Assembly: GCA_030770425.1 (NCBI GenBank)
Contig: JASJFT010000029.1
Coordinates: forward strand, 124,001-188,000
Source: Darksidea phi
Lineage: Eukaryota > Ascomycota > Dothideomycetes > Pleosporales > Lentitheciaceae
Direction of reading: 5' to 3'
DNA: 64,000 bases
Within the stretch, counting starts at the first letter, position 1. Every line of letters starts with the position of its first letter. The position numbers and the translations under genes are program-made. Below are positions 10,496 to 22,108 of the stretch, in pieces. The notes under the pieces are model-generated. The model saw only the letters and a list, made by a program, of their open reading frames with translations, was not told the origin of the DNA and made no database searches.

Positions 10496-11437
10496 TTACG
10501 CGCCGCACGCAGCACCACTGGGTAGGGCAAGCGGGTACTCGCCATCGCCCTTGACAACGTCAGGCCCAGGGTTGGGGTACTCGAGCTCAGTGCTGTGCTG
10601 CTCGTCTTGGAAGGCCTGAGAGAAGCAGTCGGCGCCAGGGAAGTCGTTAAACAGCATAGCGGGACGGTCGGCCCAGGCGACTGCACGCTTGTTGCGGGTC
10701 TTGCGCTCTTCCCAGCCACAATTACGGCCACGGCATCCAGGCTCCTCTACCAGTTCCTCGTCAACGGGTTCCTCGGTGGTCGATTCCTCGTTAGGCGAGG
10801 TCTGGATGGATTGCTCCGGCTGCGTTGTAGTGCTGGGAGCTTTAGTCGTGGTAGGACTCTTGGCTGGAGGGGCCGGACCTGTCGACGACGCGTTTGTGGC
10901 GGCACCGATTCCGTTAATAGTAACCGGAGCACAAGATTCGAAGAATTCTCCTTCGCGGTTGTTGAAAGTCCAAATGAAGAGAGCATCGCCGCTAGGAATG
11001 TCGGCGGGAACCACGAAGCTAAAGGTCTGGTCGGACGGGTCCGGTCGCTTTGGGCAGGAACCCGGGAATGACGTTGCGACCGTAGTAGTCTGAAGGCGGT
11101 CGAAAGAGAAACCAACCTGGCAAGAGCCACCATAATGCGTCGAGGAAAGGCCATTGGCATGATTCGACTGAAGCGTGAAGCTAACTTCCTCGCCGGCATT
11201 CCATGTCGTGTCGATCGTGGCCGAGTCCAACAGATCTTGGTGACCTCTGCATCCGCGGGGTCCCTCAGGGACCCGTGCGGCTACGGCCTCTTTGTTGGGG
11301 CCCGCTCCCCCAGCTCCGCAACAGCCTATAGGGAAGTTGATCTCCATGTCTTCGGCGCCAAGAGCCAGTGGCTTCAGAAGACTAAGGTGACCAAGGGCAG
11401 TGCCCGTGAGGGCAAGTAGAGTAAGTGCGTTGTACAT
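10496..11437 (-). CDS. Secreted AA11-like lytic polysaccharide monooxygenase with Ser/Thr-rich tail
   Basis: I place the start at MYNALTLLAL (11437) rather than at upstream in-frame codons, because it opens directly with a signal peptide ending ...TGTALG, leaving a mature N-terminal His17 as LPMO copper chemistry requires. The 313-aa product has the rest of the AA11-like pattern: a second His in STHYGGSCQ (about residue 101), a GSCPKRPD loop, SGDALFIWTF and an axial aromatic in EFFESC (about 166), plus many Cys. A Thr/Pro/Ser-rich linker follows and then a Cys-containing C-terminal region. AA11 enzymes oxidise chitin. This protein is divergent, so substrate and family number are inference. 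It is a single exon. Confidence 0.72.
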   Translation of the reverse strand: MYNALTLLALTGTALGHLSLLKPLALGAEDMEINFPIGCCGAGGAGPNKEAVAARVPEGPRGCRGHQDLLDSATIDTTWNAGEEVSFTLQSNHANGLSSTHYGGSCQVGFSFDRLQTTTVATSFPGSCPKRPDPSDQTFSFVVPADIPSGDALFIWTFNNREGEFFESCAPVTINGIGAATNASSTGPAPPAKSPTTTKAPSTTTQPEQSIQTSPNEESTTEEPVDEELVEEPGCRGRNCGWEERKTRNKRAVAWADRPAMLFNDFPGADCFSQAFQDEQHSTELEYPNPGPDVVKGDGEYPLALPSGAACGA

Positions 11438-13097
11438 GGCGATGGAGTTGGCTGAATGTATGAACAAGAAGTTGTAGTTGTAACGTGTAAGTCGTAACGT
11501 GTAATGTGTTTTGGGTGTTGAAATTTGGAAAAAGAATGGAGCTCTAAATAACAAGAGCAATCAAAGAATGTAAGAACAAGGCCTCCTATTGTGCAACGAC
11601 AATCTCAGAAATAGTCCGGTGACTTTTGACAATGTGTGGAGACTGGTGATGGGTTTGGTGAACTCGACCAGAAGCCAAAAGCAGTAGCAAGAAGTCCGAA
11701 CACGGAAAAACGACCCAGCGTTCAGAAAGATGATGTACAAGGGAGTGAATGTGAACAGCAGGGCTTGCCCGTTGCGGAAAGAGAGTGAGACGGTGGGTGA
11801 GCGAAGGTTGCTTACAACGAAGAGCAGCGCCTGGCTTTAATATAGGCGCTCACCGTCCACGCCTGGGTCCAACTTCCCTCCATCATTAAAGGATCTGACG
11901 TCTCAGCCGTTGTGCATCCCGTAAATTGGTGATGCTGCGCAACTGTTGGTGCTGGATTCAACCCCTGCTTACGCCCCCGCCAATGTCCGCGCAGAATCGT
12001 CGGACCCGCAAGGCGGCCTGCGGAAACGGAGAAGTAAGCCTGATGGCTTGGCCGTTTCGAAACAATGCATCGCGAACGCCGCGTTAGGGGAGGGTGTTGG
12101 AGAAAGGGTTGGCATTGATGGCGGATCTGCTCTGGCTGGTTGGAGGTGTCCCGACCGCCAGCCGCCTTGTTTCACGCTTTGCCGCTTTGGGAACAGGCGG
12201 CGCCTGCTTCTGGACGCGGCAGGCCCTCTCCCTTCAACAGTAGTCCAACACCAACAAGAAGACGGCCTGGTTTGAGGCGCTCCACTTGCCGCGCCTTCTC
12301 AAAATGCGGCTTTAAATGTATTGCTCCTACGGCTTGTCTATCCCGCACGCCGCATCGCTACATCCTATAGGAGCTGTAGGATCATCAAAGCATCAAATAT
12401 ATCCACTCGACACGCTTGCATTTCTTTTGGATGAAGGCGTCTGCCTTGATTTGGAAAGGATTAGAGGTGGGGACCTCCAAAAAGAGCAGTCACATCCTCT
12501 GTCACTTTCTCAGCCCCGATGTGGTTTCCCGGCCCTGATCGTAAAGGGAGTCTAGAAGTGAAGGTCATGTATGACGATCTGACCTCGAGATGTACTGGGG
12601 TTGCAGGGGTGAATAATGTCAATTGCCACACCGGGCGGATCTCACAGGCCTACTCAGGACTAATAGATGACTGGACAGGGAGTTGCTTTGTAAAAGACGT
12701 ACCTAGTATAATTGGCCCTTCCAACTTTGTGGCAGCTGGCGATGTAACACTATTTACTCTGTAACCACAGTAATTTCCCCGGAGCGGGAGCTCTCGAGTG
12801 GCTATGCCGCCTGCAGCCGTCGCCCAAAGCGAGAGACAATCAATCGCACGAGGCTCCGCCAACACCAACACCACCATATCCACGGCGCTGGCACACAAAA
12901 TTTAACTCGTAAATTCCATCTTTTCGGGAGAAAACCTACCCAACAGTGATTTCTTTATGATTTGCTGTCCAGAGAGGTCGGGATGAAGGTGATAACGGCA
13001 TTCAGGACAAGTTTTGGACGCTGGGCGCAGACGTGGGCTCATCGTGTTCAGAATCTCGTCTCGTGCGATACGGGCACCATGAGTCCTAGGCCTCCAC
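11438..13097. other. Intergenic region upstream of the AA11-like gene
   Basis: A TATATTAA-like element on the minus strand near 11837-11844 may be its promoter. The rest is GC-rich with short frames lacking signatures; no gene supported. Confidence 0.4.
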
Positions 13098-13489
13098 CAT
13101 GCCACGGCGCTCCGTTGCCGTCAATCTCGGAATCGCACTTGCTCGTCAGGCAACTTCTCGCCTCGGACGCTTTTCCGAAGCGCTGACAGCACTCAAACCC
13201 ACATTCAGTCGACCCACCATGCAGCCACATCCCCCTTCGCCAAAAACCCACAAGCCCTGTATTCCACGGACGCACTAATCGCGAAATCATCTTAAGTTTA
13301 CCAATTAGAGGCTCACCAACTAGACACTGATTCAGTCCGCGGCCTAGGCTTCGTCGAGGTCGCACACGCCAAGCCCATCCAGTCCAGCGTTTCATACGTC
13401 GCCAACTCCGTCCCTTCCATTGGACTCTTCCCTTATCGACCGCACTATGGATACATATCGGCGGCCCGCACAGTACCATCTGCTTAAAG
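13098..13489 (+). pseudogene. Possible unidentified gene relic
   Basis: From ATG 13098 the plus strand encodes a mitochondrial-presequence-like start (MPRRSVAVNLGIALARQ), then stops at about 13277. Further on, an unbroken stretch at about 13340-13485 (RGLGFVEVAHAK...) in another frame could be a second exon. No family is recognised, so this may be chance. Confidence 0.15.
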
Positions 13490-13900
13490 GCGTGTCCGAC
13501 AGCTGCTGCGTGAGGCGCTACGTGACGACTAGCAGACTACACTAAACATTTCCACTAACACTAATCTGTCTCCTCCGTAGTAGTATCAACCAACCTCGGA
13601 GCAACTTCGTCATGCACAGAGATCCATCTCGCGCGACTATTATTGGCAGTGAGAGATGTAAGGGGTCTCTTCGTGGGGTGTTAGTAAATATGCCCATACA
13701 CCGAGTTACATTCCCGTACGCGAGGTCAAAATTCGGTTTCATTTTGCAGATGTCGCCTCGTCTGGCAGGGCTGACTGCAGAGCTTCGGGGATTTGGGGTA
13801 GATGCGAATGCTAAGGGCCGGATCAAGCGACTAGAAGTAACAGCCTACTCGCATGAGGAGGAATTCAAAATACTGGTCAACATGGCTTTTGCTGGCATGT

Positions 13901-14184
13901 TCATGTCGAGAAAATGAAGATGTGACTGTCTACTATTTCGTAAATATGAGACTGATAGACGCGCCGCACTTGCAACACATTCGCGTCCATCAACCCTTTG
14001 TCACTGGTAATCCGTTCGACTTCGGGGAAGAGATGTTCCTCCTCGCCATGATGATGCGCCGTGACCCCTTCATACGTCGCAATACAGTATCTTACAAAAC
14101 TCCCGTGTTCGATCACGGGTACATGAGGGCTTGGATGTATATTGAATTGATAGTACGCATGAAGCAGTTGCGAATGAAAGCCAT
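13901..14184 (-). pseudogene. Hemerythrin-like (HHE) domain gene, frameshifted and truncated
   Basis: Two minus-strand pieces match successive parts of fungal HHE cation-binding proteins: MAFIRNCFMRTINSIYIQA (start at 14184) and then FVRYC...EGVTAHHHGEEEHLFPEVE with KGLMDANVLQ (to about 13965). They are in different reading frames; the switch is at about 14110-14122 with no splice sites, so a one-base indel is likely. Downstream, the rest of the helical domain is only dimly visible (about 13760-13890) across frames with stops. Family members bind iron through His/Glu; this copy cannot make the full protein. Confidence 0.6.
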
Positions 14185-14206
14185 TTTAGAGGCGGCGCCG
14201 GTTTGA

Positions 14207-14925
14207 TGATACGGTGTTCAGATCAGTGATCGGGCCATCTTCTCACGAGTACTTGGTTGACGTTGATGTTCGTTTCCGCATGATATGGCATTTGTTGTCG
14301 GCCTCGAAAGTAGTTGTTTGAGTTGCAAACATGTTGCAGAATGCGCCGAGAGATAATTGGGCGCCTACTTTTGGATTATCAAAGGAATGGGCGCGCCGAT
14401 CTTGAATGAAGACGGTCTGCGTCGAGCATCCTCTTTATACGCAAAACCTATTTTCAACTAGGAGTCCGTGTCCACGGCTGATCTTGTACTTGTTCGTTAA
14501 TAATCACGAACCTAGTCTCTACTCAGTATCTAAAGTCAGCATATCCAAGTCAGCAACGCCCAGCGTATCTTGATGCGTCGAGGCTTGTGTATGCTAATGC
14601 TGTTCTTTGATTCTAGCTCGCCTCAGCACCCCCAGGCCCCAGTGGCTGGTAATAAGCCAACCAGTTATGGCGTTCCAAAATAACCGAATGTGGAACGTAG
14701 ATGACGATGCAAAATGACGTGGAGCCGAGCTGAATCCTAGGCGAGGGGAAAGTGCCGGAATGAGAGCAGAAAAGTAAACTCTGATTGACTACAAGCCCAA
14801 TATCGCATATTTACAGACTTTCGGGGCTAGACCACACCGCCACATCTGTTAGCTCTGCTGCAAACTGTGTCCCAGGATATGACCGCCAGTTGACTTTTTG
14901 CTCATACAATCCCGTTTGGGCCTGT
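14207..14925. other. Intergenic region downstream of LEU2
   Basis: No gene signature was seen; this is the 3' flank of LEU2. Confidence 0.5.
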
Positions 14926-16285
14926 TTACTTCTTCAAGAGGGTCTCCAACTCTGCGGCTACTGCATCGCCGACCTCCGATGTCTTCGACGTGCCGCCAAT
15001 GTCTTTTGTTCGGATGTTCTTGTCAATGACGATCTTCGTCGCTTGATCGATCTTCTCCGCAATATCGGGACGACATAAAGAGTACTTGAACATCATGCTC
15101 ATCGAAAGAATGGTCGCGACAGGGTTTACGATGCCTTGGCCAGCAATGTCGGGTGCGGAGCCTGATAACAGTTAGCGACCCTGTCGCTCGCGGACTTGTT
15201 ACTCTGGATCAACCTACCATGGATTGGCTCGTAGATGCCGTTGATTTTCGTCTTGCCATCAGGAATGGCGCCAAGGCTAGCACTGGGGAGCAGACCTAGA
15301 CTGCCTGGAATCACACTGGCCTCGTCGCTAATGATGTCGCCAAACAGATTGCTAGTGACAACCACACCGTTCAGAGCTCGCGGGTTCTTGATCATGAGCA
15401 TAGCCGCCGAGTCGATGAGATGGGTCCCAGATTTTAGTTGCGGATACTCCTCTGTCATAATGCGCTCAAACGTTTTCCGCCATAACCGCGATGTCGCGAG
15501 AACGTTTGCCTTGTCCAAACTCCATACTGGCACGGGAGGGTCTTCTACTGATGCTAGGTTGCCTGCTAACCGCACCACGCGCTCGATCTCTTCGACCGAG
15601 TATGGCTCCGTGTCCATCGCCTTACCGTCACCCTCATCCTCTTTCCGCTCACCGAAATATATGCCGCCGGTGAGTTCGCGGATGATGTTGAAGTTAACGC
15701 CGCGAACGAGGTCAGCTTTGAGGGGAGATTGCTCGACGAGGGAGTCGGAGGCGAAGAAGCAAGGCCGCAGATTTCCAAAGGTGCCGAGTTCTTTGCGGAG
15801 CCTCAGGATGCCCTGTTCAGGGCGGACTTTGCCAGTTCCCCATTTCTGCAAGATGTGTGAGTAACCAGGGCGGAATGTCTGTGGGAGCGAGTGAGCGTAC
15901 CGGTCCACCGACGGCACCAAGGATAATGGCATCTGCCGCCTTCGCCGCGGCTAAAGCTTCGTCCGTAAGGGGATTGTTGTGCGCGTCAATTGAGCACTAC
16001 CGACGGTTAGCACTGTTCACAAGCTCTAGCATGGACGTCGTACGCCTCCGAAAAGGTGCTCCTGGAAGTTGAACTTGACATCCGTGTTCTCTTCAACAAC
16101 CCTGAGGATCTTGATCGCCTCTTTGATAACCTAGAAGCTGCGTGTAAGCTCTTACTTGCTACACTTTGCGGGAAGCTGTTACCTCAGGTCCGACGCCGTC
16201 ACCTGCGCCAATACGGTCAGCGGCTGCGCACCAAGCTCCAACGGGTATACTCACCGCCGAGAACAACAATATTAAAGGAAGACAT
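14926..16285 (-). CDS. LEU2: 3-isopropylmalate dehydrogenase (leucine biosynthesis)
   Basis: Six exons on the minus strand: 16255-16285, 16183-16202, 16044-16130, 15901-15996, 15218-15845 and 14926-15161. All introns (47-56 nt) are phase-consistent, and several have GCTAAC branches. They give 365 residues, the usual length. Motifs in order: GGDGVGPEV nucleotide-binding start, [27 protein letters not shown] with [37 protein letters not shown], and [21 protein letters not shown]. It oxidatively decarboxylates 3-isopropylmalate with NAD+, the third committed step of leucine synthesis. No mitochondrial presequence is visible, so it is probably cytosolic. The gene looks intact. Confidence 0.96.
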
Positions 16286-16861
16286 TCTGTGAGGATGCTT
16301 TGATTGAGAAGAGGGCGTGTTGCGGCCCAGTAAAGGTTTCGGTTCTGGCTATACCCCACCACCCCGCCGAACGCCGCAGCTGTTCCGAAGTCGGAACGCT
16401 TTAACCCGAATTCGGTCTGCATAGATGAGGACCACCATGCATGTGACACCGCGACGTTGTAGTTCGCGTCACTTCCGCGCGTGCACCTCAATGCAGCTGG
16501 CAACACGAACATGGTCCCTCTGTGGTCAACCGACGGATGCAAGCGTAATAGTGCGCGTAGAGCAACACGATAAGTACTAGCATTCGATGGATGTATAAAG
16601 TAATAAAAGATGATGATCTTTTTTACTCGGTACAAGCACTATTTTAATATATTTTCACAATTATAGTCTTTCTATTATCTATCATTTACTTTTCTGTATT
16701 TAACTCTATCGTTAGAGTGTTATTATACCGCCACTTGCTCCTGACCATTGTATCCAGAGGCTACATCGCTTCCGCGGAACCCGTTCGTCTCATCCATACC
16801 CAAGCATCGTTGAAGAACAACAGACCAGCAGTACGCGTCCAACCCATCTTAACTTTCCCTC
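16286..16861. other. LEU2 upstream region with an AT-rich tract
   Basis: This is the LEU2 promoter side, and it becomes strongly AT-rich at about 16600-16715. I could not identify a perfect Leu3-type site. Confidence 0.4.
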
Positions 16862-17240
16862 ATCTAACAGCAACCATTAGGAAGCAAGTTCATGGATCTC
16901 TCATTGGGCAGCAGAATACTCAATCCGCGAGAGTGCTTATCGTGCAGTGTACCCTTCGGTGTTCGCCACGGACTTCGTTGCTGCTGCCACGGTTGACGTC
17001 TCTACTGATATCACCAACGCCGCGATTACGACTATCGCTGACGACATTCCGGATTAGTTCTTGAATTTGCCGGCTGATGCGGCGATTGCCAAGCTCCACA
17101 AGTCGGACGGTATCTTCGACCTGATGGCGGACGTGGTGGAAGAATTGGAATAGGAATTGCTAGATAGCCTTACCTAGAGCGCTACATGGCCTTCAAAATC
17201 GCCCTGGCTGTCTGCTCAGCGAACTACTACCGAGGTATAG
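16862..17240 (+). pseudogene. Unidentified coding relic broken by TAG codons
   Basis: One plus frame reads as protein-like sequence (YSIRESAYRAVYPSVFATDF, ITNAAITTIADDIPD, DGIFDLMADVVEELE) but is interrupted by TAG codons roughly every 15-35 residues and has no start. The amino-acid composition between stops is protein-like, unlike flanking DNA. No family is recognised. Confidence 0.35.
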
Positions 17241-19529
17241 GGGCAATTCCATCCTGCACCATGCCCTGCGAATCTAACGCCTCTATGACAACGATGGACA
17301 TGGCCCTTATCATTTCGATTACAACATGTCTCGAGTCTTCCATCATTGTGGTCTTGTTGTAGTTTGATTTGCAAAGCTCTCAAGCTTGTGGAAGTCGCCA
17401 TTTGTCTTCGATGCTATTTGGATACGGGTTGATCAAGGATGAACTGGGGGTCTATCACATGTTCCATTGTCATTCACCGAGGTCTTTCCTAAACTCGGTC
17501 CTTACCTTGTACACTATTCCCTTACATATCATATATATCATAAAAAATACTCTCGCTTCTATATGTCAACTATCCATGAATCGTCTAGCACAGAGATCTG
17601 TTTTCCAAATTTTTGCGTAGACTCCTCGTGTCATTGTACATGGTGGTGCAGCGATAGTATATCTCGAAGCGATGGTTTAGCACCAGGAGTAGCTATATGT
17701 ATACAACGAGAACCAATGATACTGAGTAAAACAGAGAGTCGCGGTTTTCCTGCTTCAATTATCTACGGCGATACTTAAGTGCAAAGCACTCCTAGTAGAG
17801 TGAGCTAAGTCTCCCATACAGGTTGCTGATCTGTCCAGGTATCATTCGGCTCACTCATCATCGTAGACCTGCCCGCTGAAACTCTATGCTATTTTTATTT
17901 TCACGATACCCGCTTTCGTGGGCTTTGTTATCCTAACTAATCTGCTCTCCGAAGCACCGATTCTCAACAGCGCAGAGGTACGTTGTGATCCTCAATCCAT
18001 CTGAAAAGGATTTTATATAACGCTCTAGTAGATATCACCTCGCCGCTCACAATCGACAGCACTGTGTACAGCTCCACAACTCTTTTATCGTGTATAAGGC
18101 GTGGATATAACACCTCTACTGTGTATTGTGTTTCGTACGGACCTTACAAAAGAGACTCCCACTATACAAATCCAAACCAAACAACGCTCTGGTAATCAAC
18201 TTGAAGAAAACCTGCATGGTAAACCCTTGTCGTCATTCAACCCGTTTCTGGTTCATAATGCTGGGTTCACGAGTGCGCTACAGGCTTTCGCAACCTACGC
18301 TAAGATGGCAACGGGTATTCTAAACATTATCACAGCCGAATCCGATGTAAAATAGTATACAGCGCTCGCAGATTGCAGAGGTCGGTATGGGAAGAGGACG
18401 AAACCAAGGGAAGAACTCTCGAGTGAGCGCGTTGATTCTTCAAAGTGGCTACGGCACGGTTGCGGCACGGTTGCTGCGGAGAAACGAGCGAAGGAATGAG
18501 TCGTATTAATATTGGACAAGCTTAGCACATTGATGAGATACACTTACCTGATTTTTTTAACCTCCCGCTTCTATCCTATTCCGTATCCTGTTACGACGCT
18601 CTGGCTAGCGATAGGAAGCAGCTTAGCGCTTGAAGGTTGGGGGAAGTATGCAGCAACGAGGAGCGACATCCCATAAGCTATGACCGGTGTTCATACGGCC
18701 ATGACATATAGCTCAATATTAAGACGGAGAACTTTCAAGCAATTTATCTAGAGGGTGTCCGACAAGGAAGGAATCGCGTTTAGGAGGCTCGTGCATATCA
18801 TTCGGGTAAGAAGGTTGGAGATTGCGGAGATAGCCTAAACTAATAGGTATAACGAGAGAAAAGAACGCCGGTGTCGTCGTTGTCGCTGCTACTGCTGTGG
18901 TGCTGTAATCGGTATAAGAAGGTTGAGGGGCTAATAGTAGGAAACGTATTTCCCTCACCTTGGTTTGGGAGTTTCGACCGTCTTGAGGACTTCCAGTCAA
19001 GGGAAACCTCGTGCGTGCTCACAGATCATTTAGAAACGAGAGAAACAAACATTGAAGTCGCCTTCCTGCTAGCGGTATCGCGGTGCCGGAGTTACAATCT
19101 CCCGGACCAACCGACCTCCACCCGTTTGCACTCTTTTGGCATCTGACTTTCTATCATCCATTCAATTTGTGTTAGATCCAAGGGATTATGTGTTACGAAT
19201 CTCGTACAGAGCTTTCTAGCGAGAAACCTGCTACTCGCTCACACAACGAGTAGCCGTCAACCAAGGCATTTCACTCCCAGGTCTTCTCTAGTTCTCCCTT
19301 GGATTTTTCCTATTTTGTGTCAGGGCCTATTCACATCGTCTCCTACTGGACTGAGTCGCCCATCCGACAAGGTGTCACGTTGCTTGCCGGTCTGATTCCC
19401 ATTCACTTCTTCAACGAACCAGTTGGTAGCGTAATGACGACCGCTTTTGCGCCTAATATAGGACTAAGGCGCCATTGTAACACGCCGAATCGCCATATTC
19501 AAATTCTTGGCATGGTCGTCGTGTTATGC
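17241..19529. other. Gene-poor stretch with a dispersed repeat copy
   Basis: Apart from the dispersed repeat at 18112-18180, I see no supported gene. The composition is relatively AT-rich and short frames lack signatures. The right end contains the promoter of the PHD-finger gene. Confidence 0.4.
18112..18180 (+). repeat. Short dispersed repeat, copy 1
   Basis: About 70 bp, centred on GGACCTTACAAAAGAGACTC, is repeated with few differences at 47741-47815 in the same orientation. It may be a MITE or transposon-end remnant. Confidence 0.7.
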
Positions 19530-19672
19530 TGCCTCGTCCTTCACCATCGATTCGGTATAGCTTCGCGGGGTTTTCTCCCTGTCCTTCACCGTTGATTCGG
19601 TACAGGCTCGCGGAGTTTTCTCGCTGTCCTTCACCACCGATTTGGCACAGCTTCGCAGAGTTTTCTCCCCGT
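19530..19672 (+). repeat. Three tandem 45-bp units at the 5' end of the PHD gene
   Basis: Units of TGTCCTTCACC...GAGTTTTCTC with a 45-nt period. They are in frame with the downstream gene and would encode CPSPLIRYRLAEFSR-type 15-residue repeats if translation began upstream. Confidence 0.75.
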
Positions 19673-19723
19673 TCTACACCACTCGAAGGACTGCTTCGCT
19701 ACCACAGCTTTCAACACAAAGTC

Positions 19724-22108
19724 ATGGAGGAGACAGGAGGGATTCCGACTGTCGACCTCCATGGCGATGTGCATGTTCACACGTTCAACGAAGAAGACAA
19801 GCTAACGTGCAATAACGACAGTACACGAATTGAACGCTTCCCACTACGAGGCTATCAGAGCGCACAAGCGATGGGCAATTATCTCAACCTCCGCCTTCCA
19901 GAACGACTCATTCAGGACGAGTACGGCAATGTCACAACGATGCCTCAGATCTCTTTGCGCCATCTTCCTAAGCTCCATGCCAAGATGTGGCGAGACTGGC
20001 CCCAAATGGGTTGGAAGTTGATGTCTTACGAGCCTGAGAGCGTGACAGGGGACGAGGTGCTGACAGCCGATGCTGTGGCTACAGTAGCGAAAAACCTTGC
20101 AGGTAGGTCGTCGTTCCTATCGTGTCGTTCAAAAACGCTAATAAACCTAGCGGATCACGTCCTCGTTATGCGCGAGTGCCCCGCTTCATTGTGCAGCTTT
20201 GTGCTATGCGAACGGATCGACCAAGTTCTCGACATGCGATATAGCCGGTATAAAATTGCACTCGAGCCGCTCGTCGCATGGGAAACGCTCGAGTTGGTGA
20301 ACGATCCGGATCTTTTCCAACGTGAAATCCTCATCTATCGACGCACCAACAACGCACGGTTTGAACCTACGTTCCGCTTCGCGCAGTTGATACCTAATAG
20401 GTCGATTGCTTTCTGCGTAGAGTGCTTACGATTTATCTGGAATAGACGGTTCGAGTCATGGCATATCATGGACGAGTACAACGACATATTCCAAGATTAC
20501 ATACGAGCTTTGAATCCACAACAGGAAACCCACGAGGGTGAGCCAAACGGTGGACGAATTGAGGAAACTAGCGATGATGAAGTCATGGAGCATGCAGAAA
20601 ACGAGGAAGTCATGGAGACTGTAGAAGACGATGGTGCCATGGAGCTTGCATACGACTCTTGGAGTGAGGGCTCGTCGGATAATGCGAGCTTCAAAGCGGT
20701 AGGCGGTGCCAGGTCACCTTACTCAGAGCAATCTAGCGATGTGGATGACCGTCAGGTAAGTCTTGGACAATGTTCAAAGTTGGACTACTCCTCCTAGGAC
20801 AGTACTGAATTATTGTAGACGCCTTTCCCACTAGACGGCGCGGGAGATCTGAAGAGGCAACGTCTCATTACACGGTTCAAGATATGGGAGGACCCAGTCA
20901 CGGATGAGAACCACTCCCCGCCAACAATGTCTTTCACGGCCCCGAGTCCTTCGCGCTTGTTCATGAACAACAAAAGCACTTCTAAAATTACAAAACCCAC
21001 ACACTGGACTGCAACCGAGCCCCGCTTTCACATTCGGACGAGGTTCACCCCCCCGTACCAGACTCTGATCAGCAAAGAAGGGCATTTCCCGCATCTGCAT
21101 AACGAAATGGATCCCACCGCCGGCAAACCGTTTCAAGGCACATTCAGCATATCAGAAGAGGGAAAGTACCCGAATGCTCATGCCGGTGTTCCCACTGGTC
21201 CACGGCGGGAGTATATATACAAGCCAGGCATCGTGATCACAGCGCCGGAGATGCAAGACCTCGGTCCCATCGGTGTTGGTAACTCGGCACACCTAGAAAC
21301 CTCTTATCAACTGGGTCAGTATGCCGCCGGTTCTGCCAAGGGTAAGCGTCCTCCAAAGAGCAAGCTCACCATGGTGAGCTTGAAGATCTTACAAGTTCTA
21401 AAAGGCCCAGCCACAGCGCCTCTTGCGAGCCGTAAGCCCTTGCTAAGCCCAGTAATCGTAGGCACAGAACGTAAAGCGCTCTACAAATCGCGCCCTGCTA
21501 CTCCACGGTCCTCAACAACAGGCAAACATGGCATCTCCATACATCCTATCAGCGCAAAGCCTTGCCCCAACACGTCACCCCCACCGACGAAGCGCTTCCC
21601 TGCCGCCCGCCAGATTATCTGCAGTTGTCATAAACCAGCCAAGACTTTCAATGGGAAGATTGTCGAGTGCTATAACCTTGACTGCAGGGTGAGATGGTAC
21701 CACTACGACTGTCTCGGAAAGAGCGGTAAGCTGTCTTCGCTGCACGGCAAATGGACATGCGACTGGTGCAAGGCAGAGAAGCATTGGGGCGCGGCGAAGG
21801 GAGTGACTGACATGAAGGCTGCGTTTTCCGCGAGCGAGATTTTGGATGGGTTGGATAGACTGGGCGGTATTACCTTTACTGCTAATCCGTACGGTTTGGG
21901 AAAGACGATGGAATTATACGGTGGTCAAGAGCGGCGTGGTCTAGCTGCGGATCCCGCCGATGTTGCGGACACAGGTGGGGCGGCTAGGGTGGTGGAATAT
22001 GATGCTCTAACGCATATTCAGCAGCGGGGCATCGATCTTCCTGCGATGCAATCTCGAGTCGAGGATCCGAACCAAGCCGGCGGCACTCGTTTAGGCCCTC
22101 AAGCCTAG
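19724..22108 (+). CDS. Orphan protein with C-terminal PHD finger
   Basis: Exons 19724-20102, 20151-20755 and 20819-22108 give 757 residues. The first intron (48 nt, GTAGGT donor, GCTAAT branch) is a multiple of three and could be read through. I chose ATG 19724 (GTCATGG context) because the upstream in-frame extension is a low-complexity tandem repeat. The N-terminal half (VDLHGDVHVH...) is unrecognised. An acidic EVMEHAENEEVMETVEDD stretch follows. Near residues 594-645 lies a Cys/His zinc-binding pattern (ICSCHK, VECYNLDC, WYHYDC, WTCDWCK) typical of ING-like PHD fingers, which read histone H3 tails. A nuclear chromatin role is inferred from that domain alone. Confidence 0.72.

Noticed and set aside
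10595..11419. Plus-strand ORFs of 94-158 codons opposite the AA11-like gene
   Set aside because: Antisense shadows; the minus strand carries a full signal peptide and LPMO motifs.
11946..12555. Overlapping plus-strand ORFs
   Set aside because: Short, mutually overlapping frames in GC-rich DNA without signatures.
13048..13479. Minus-strand 143-codon ORF rich in Trp/Arg
   Set aside because: Composition is not protein-like and no motif was seen.
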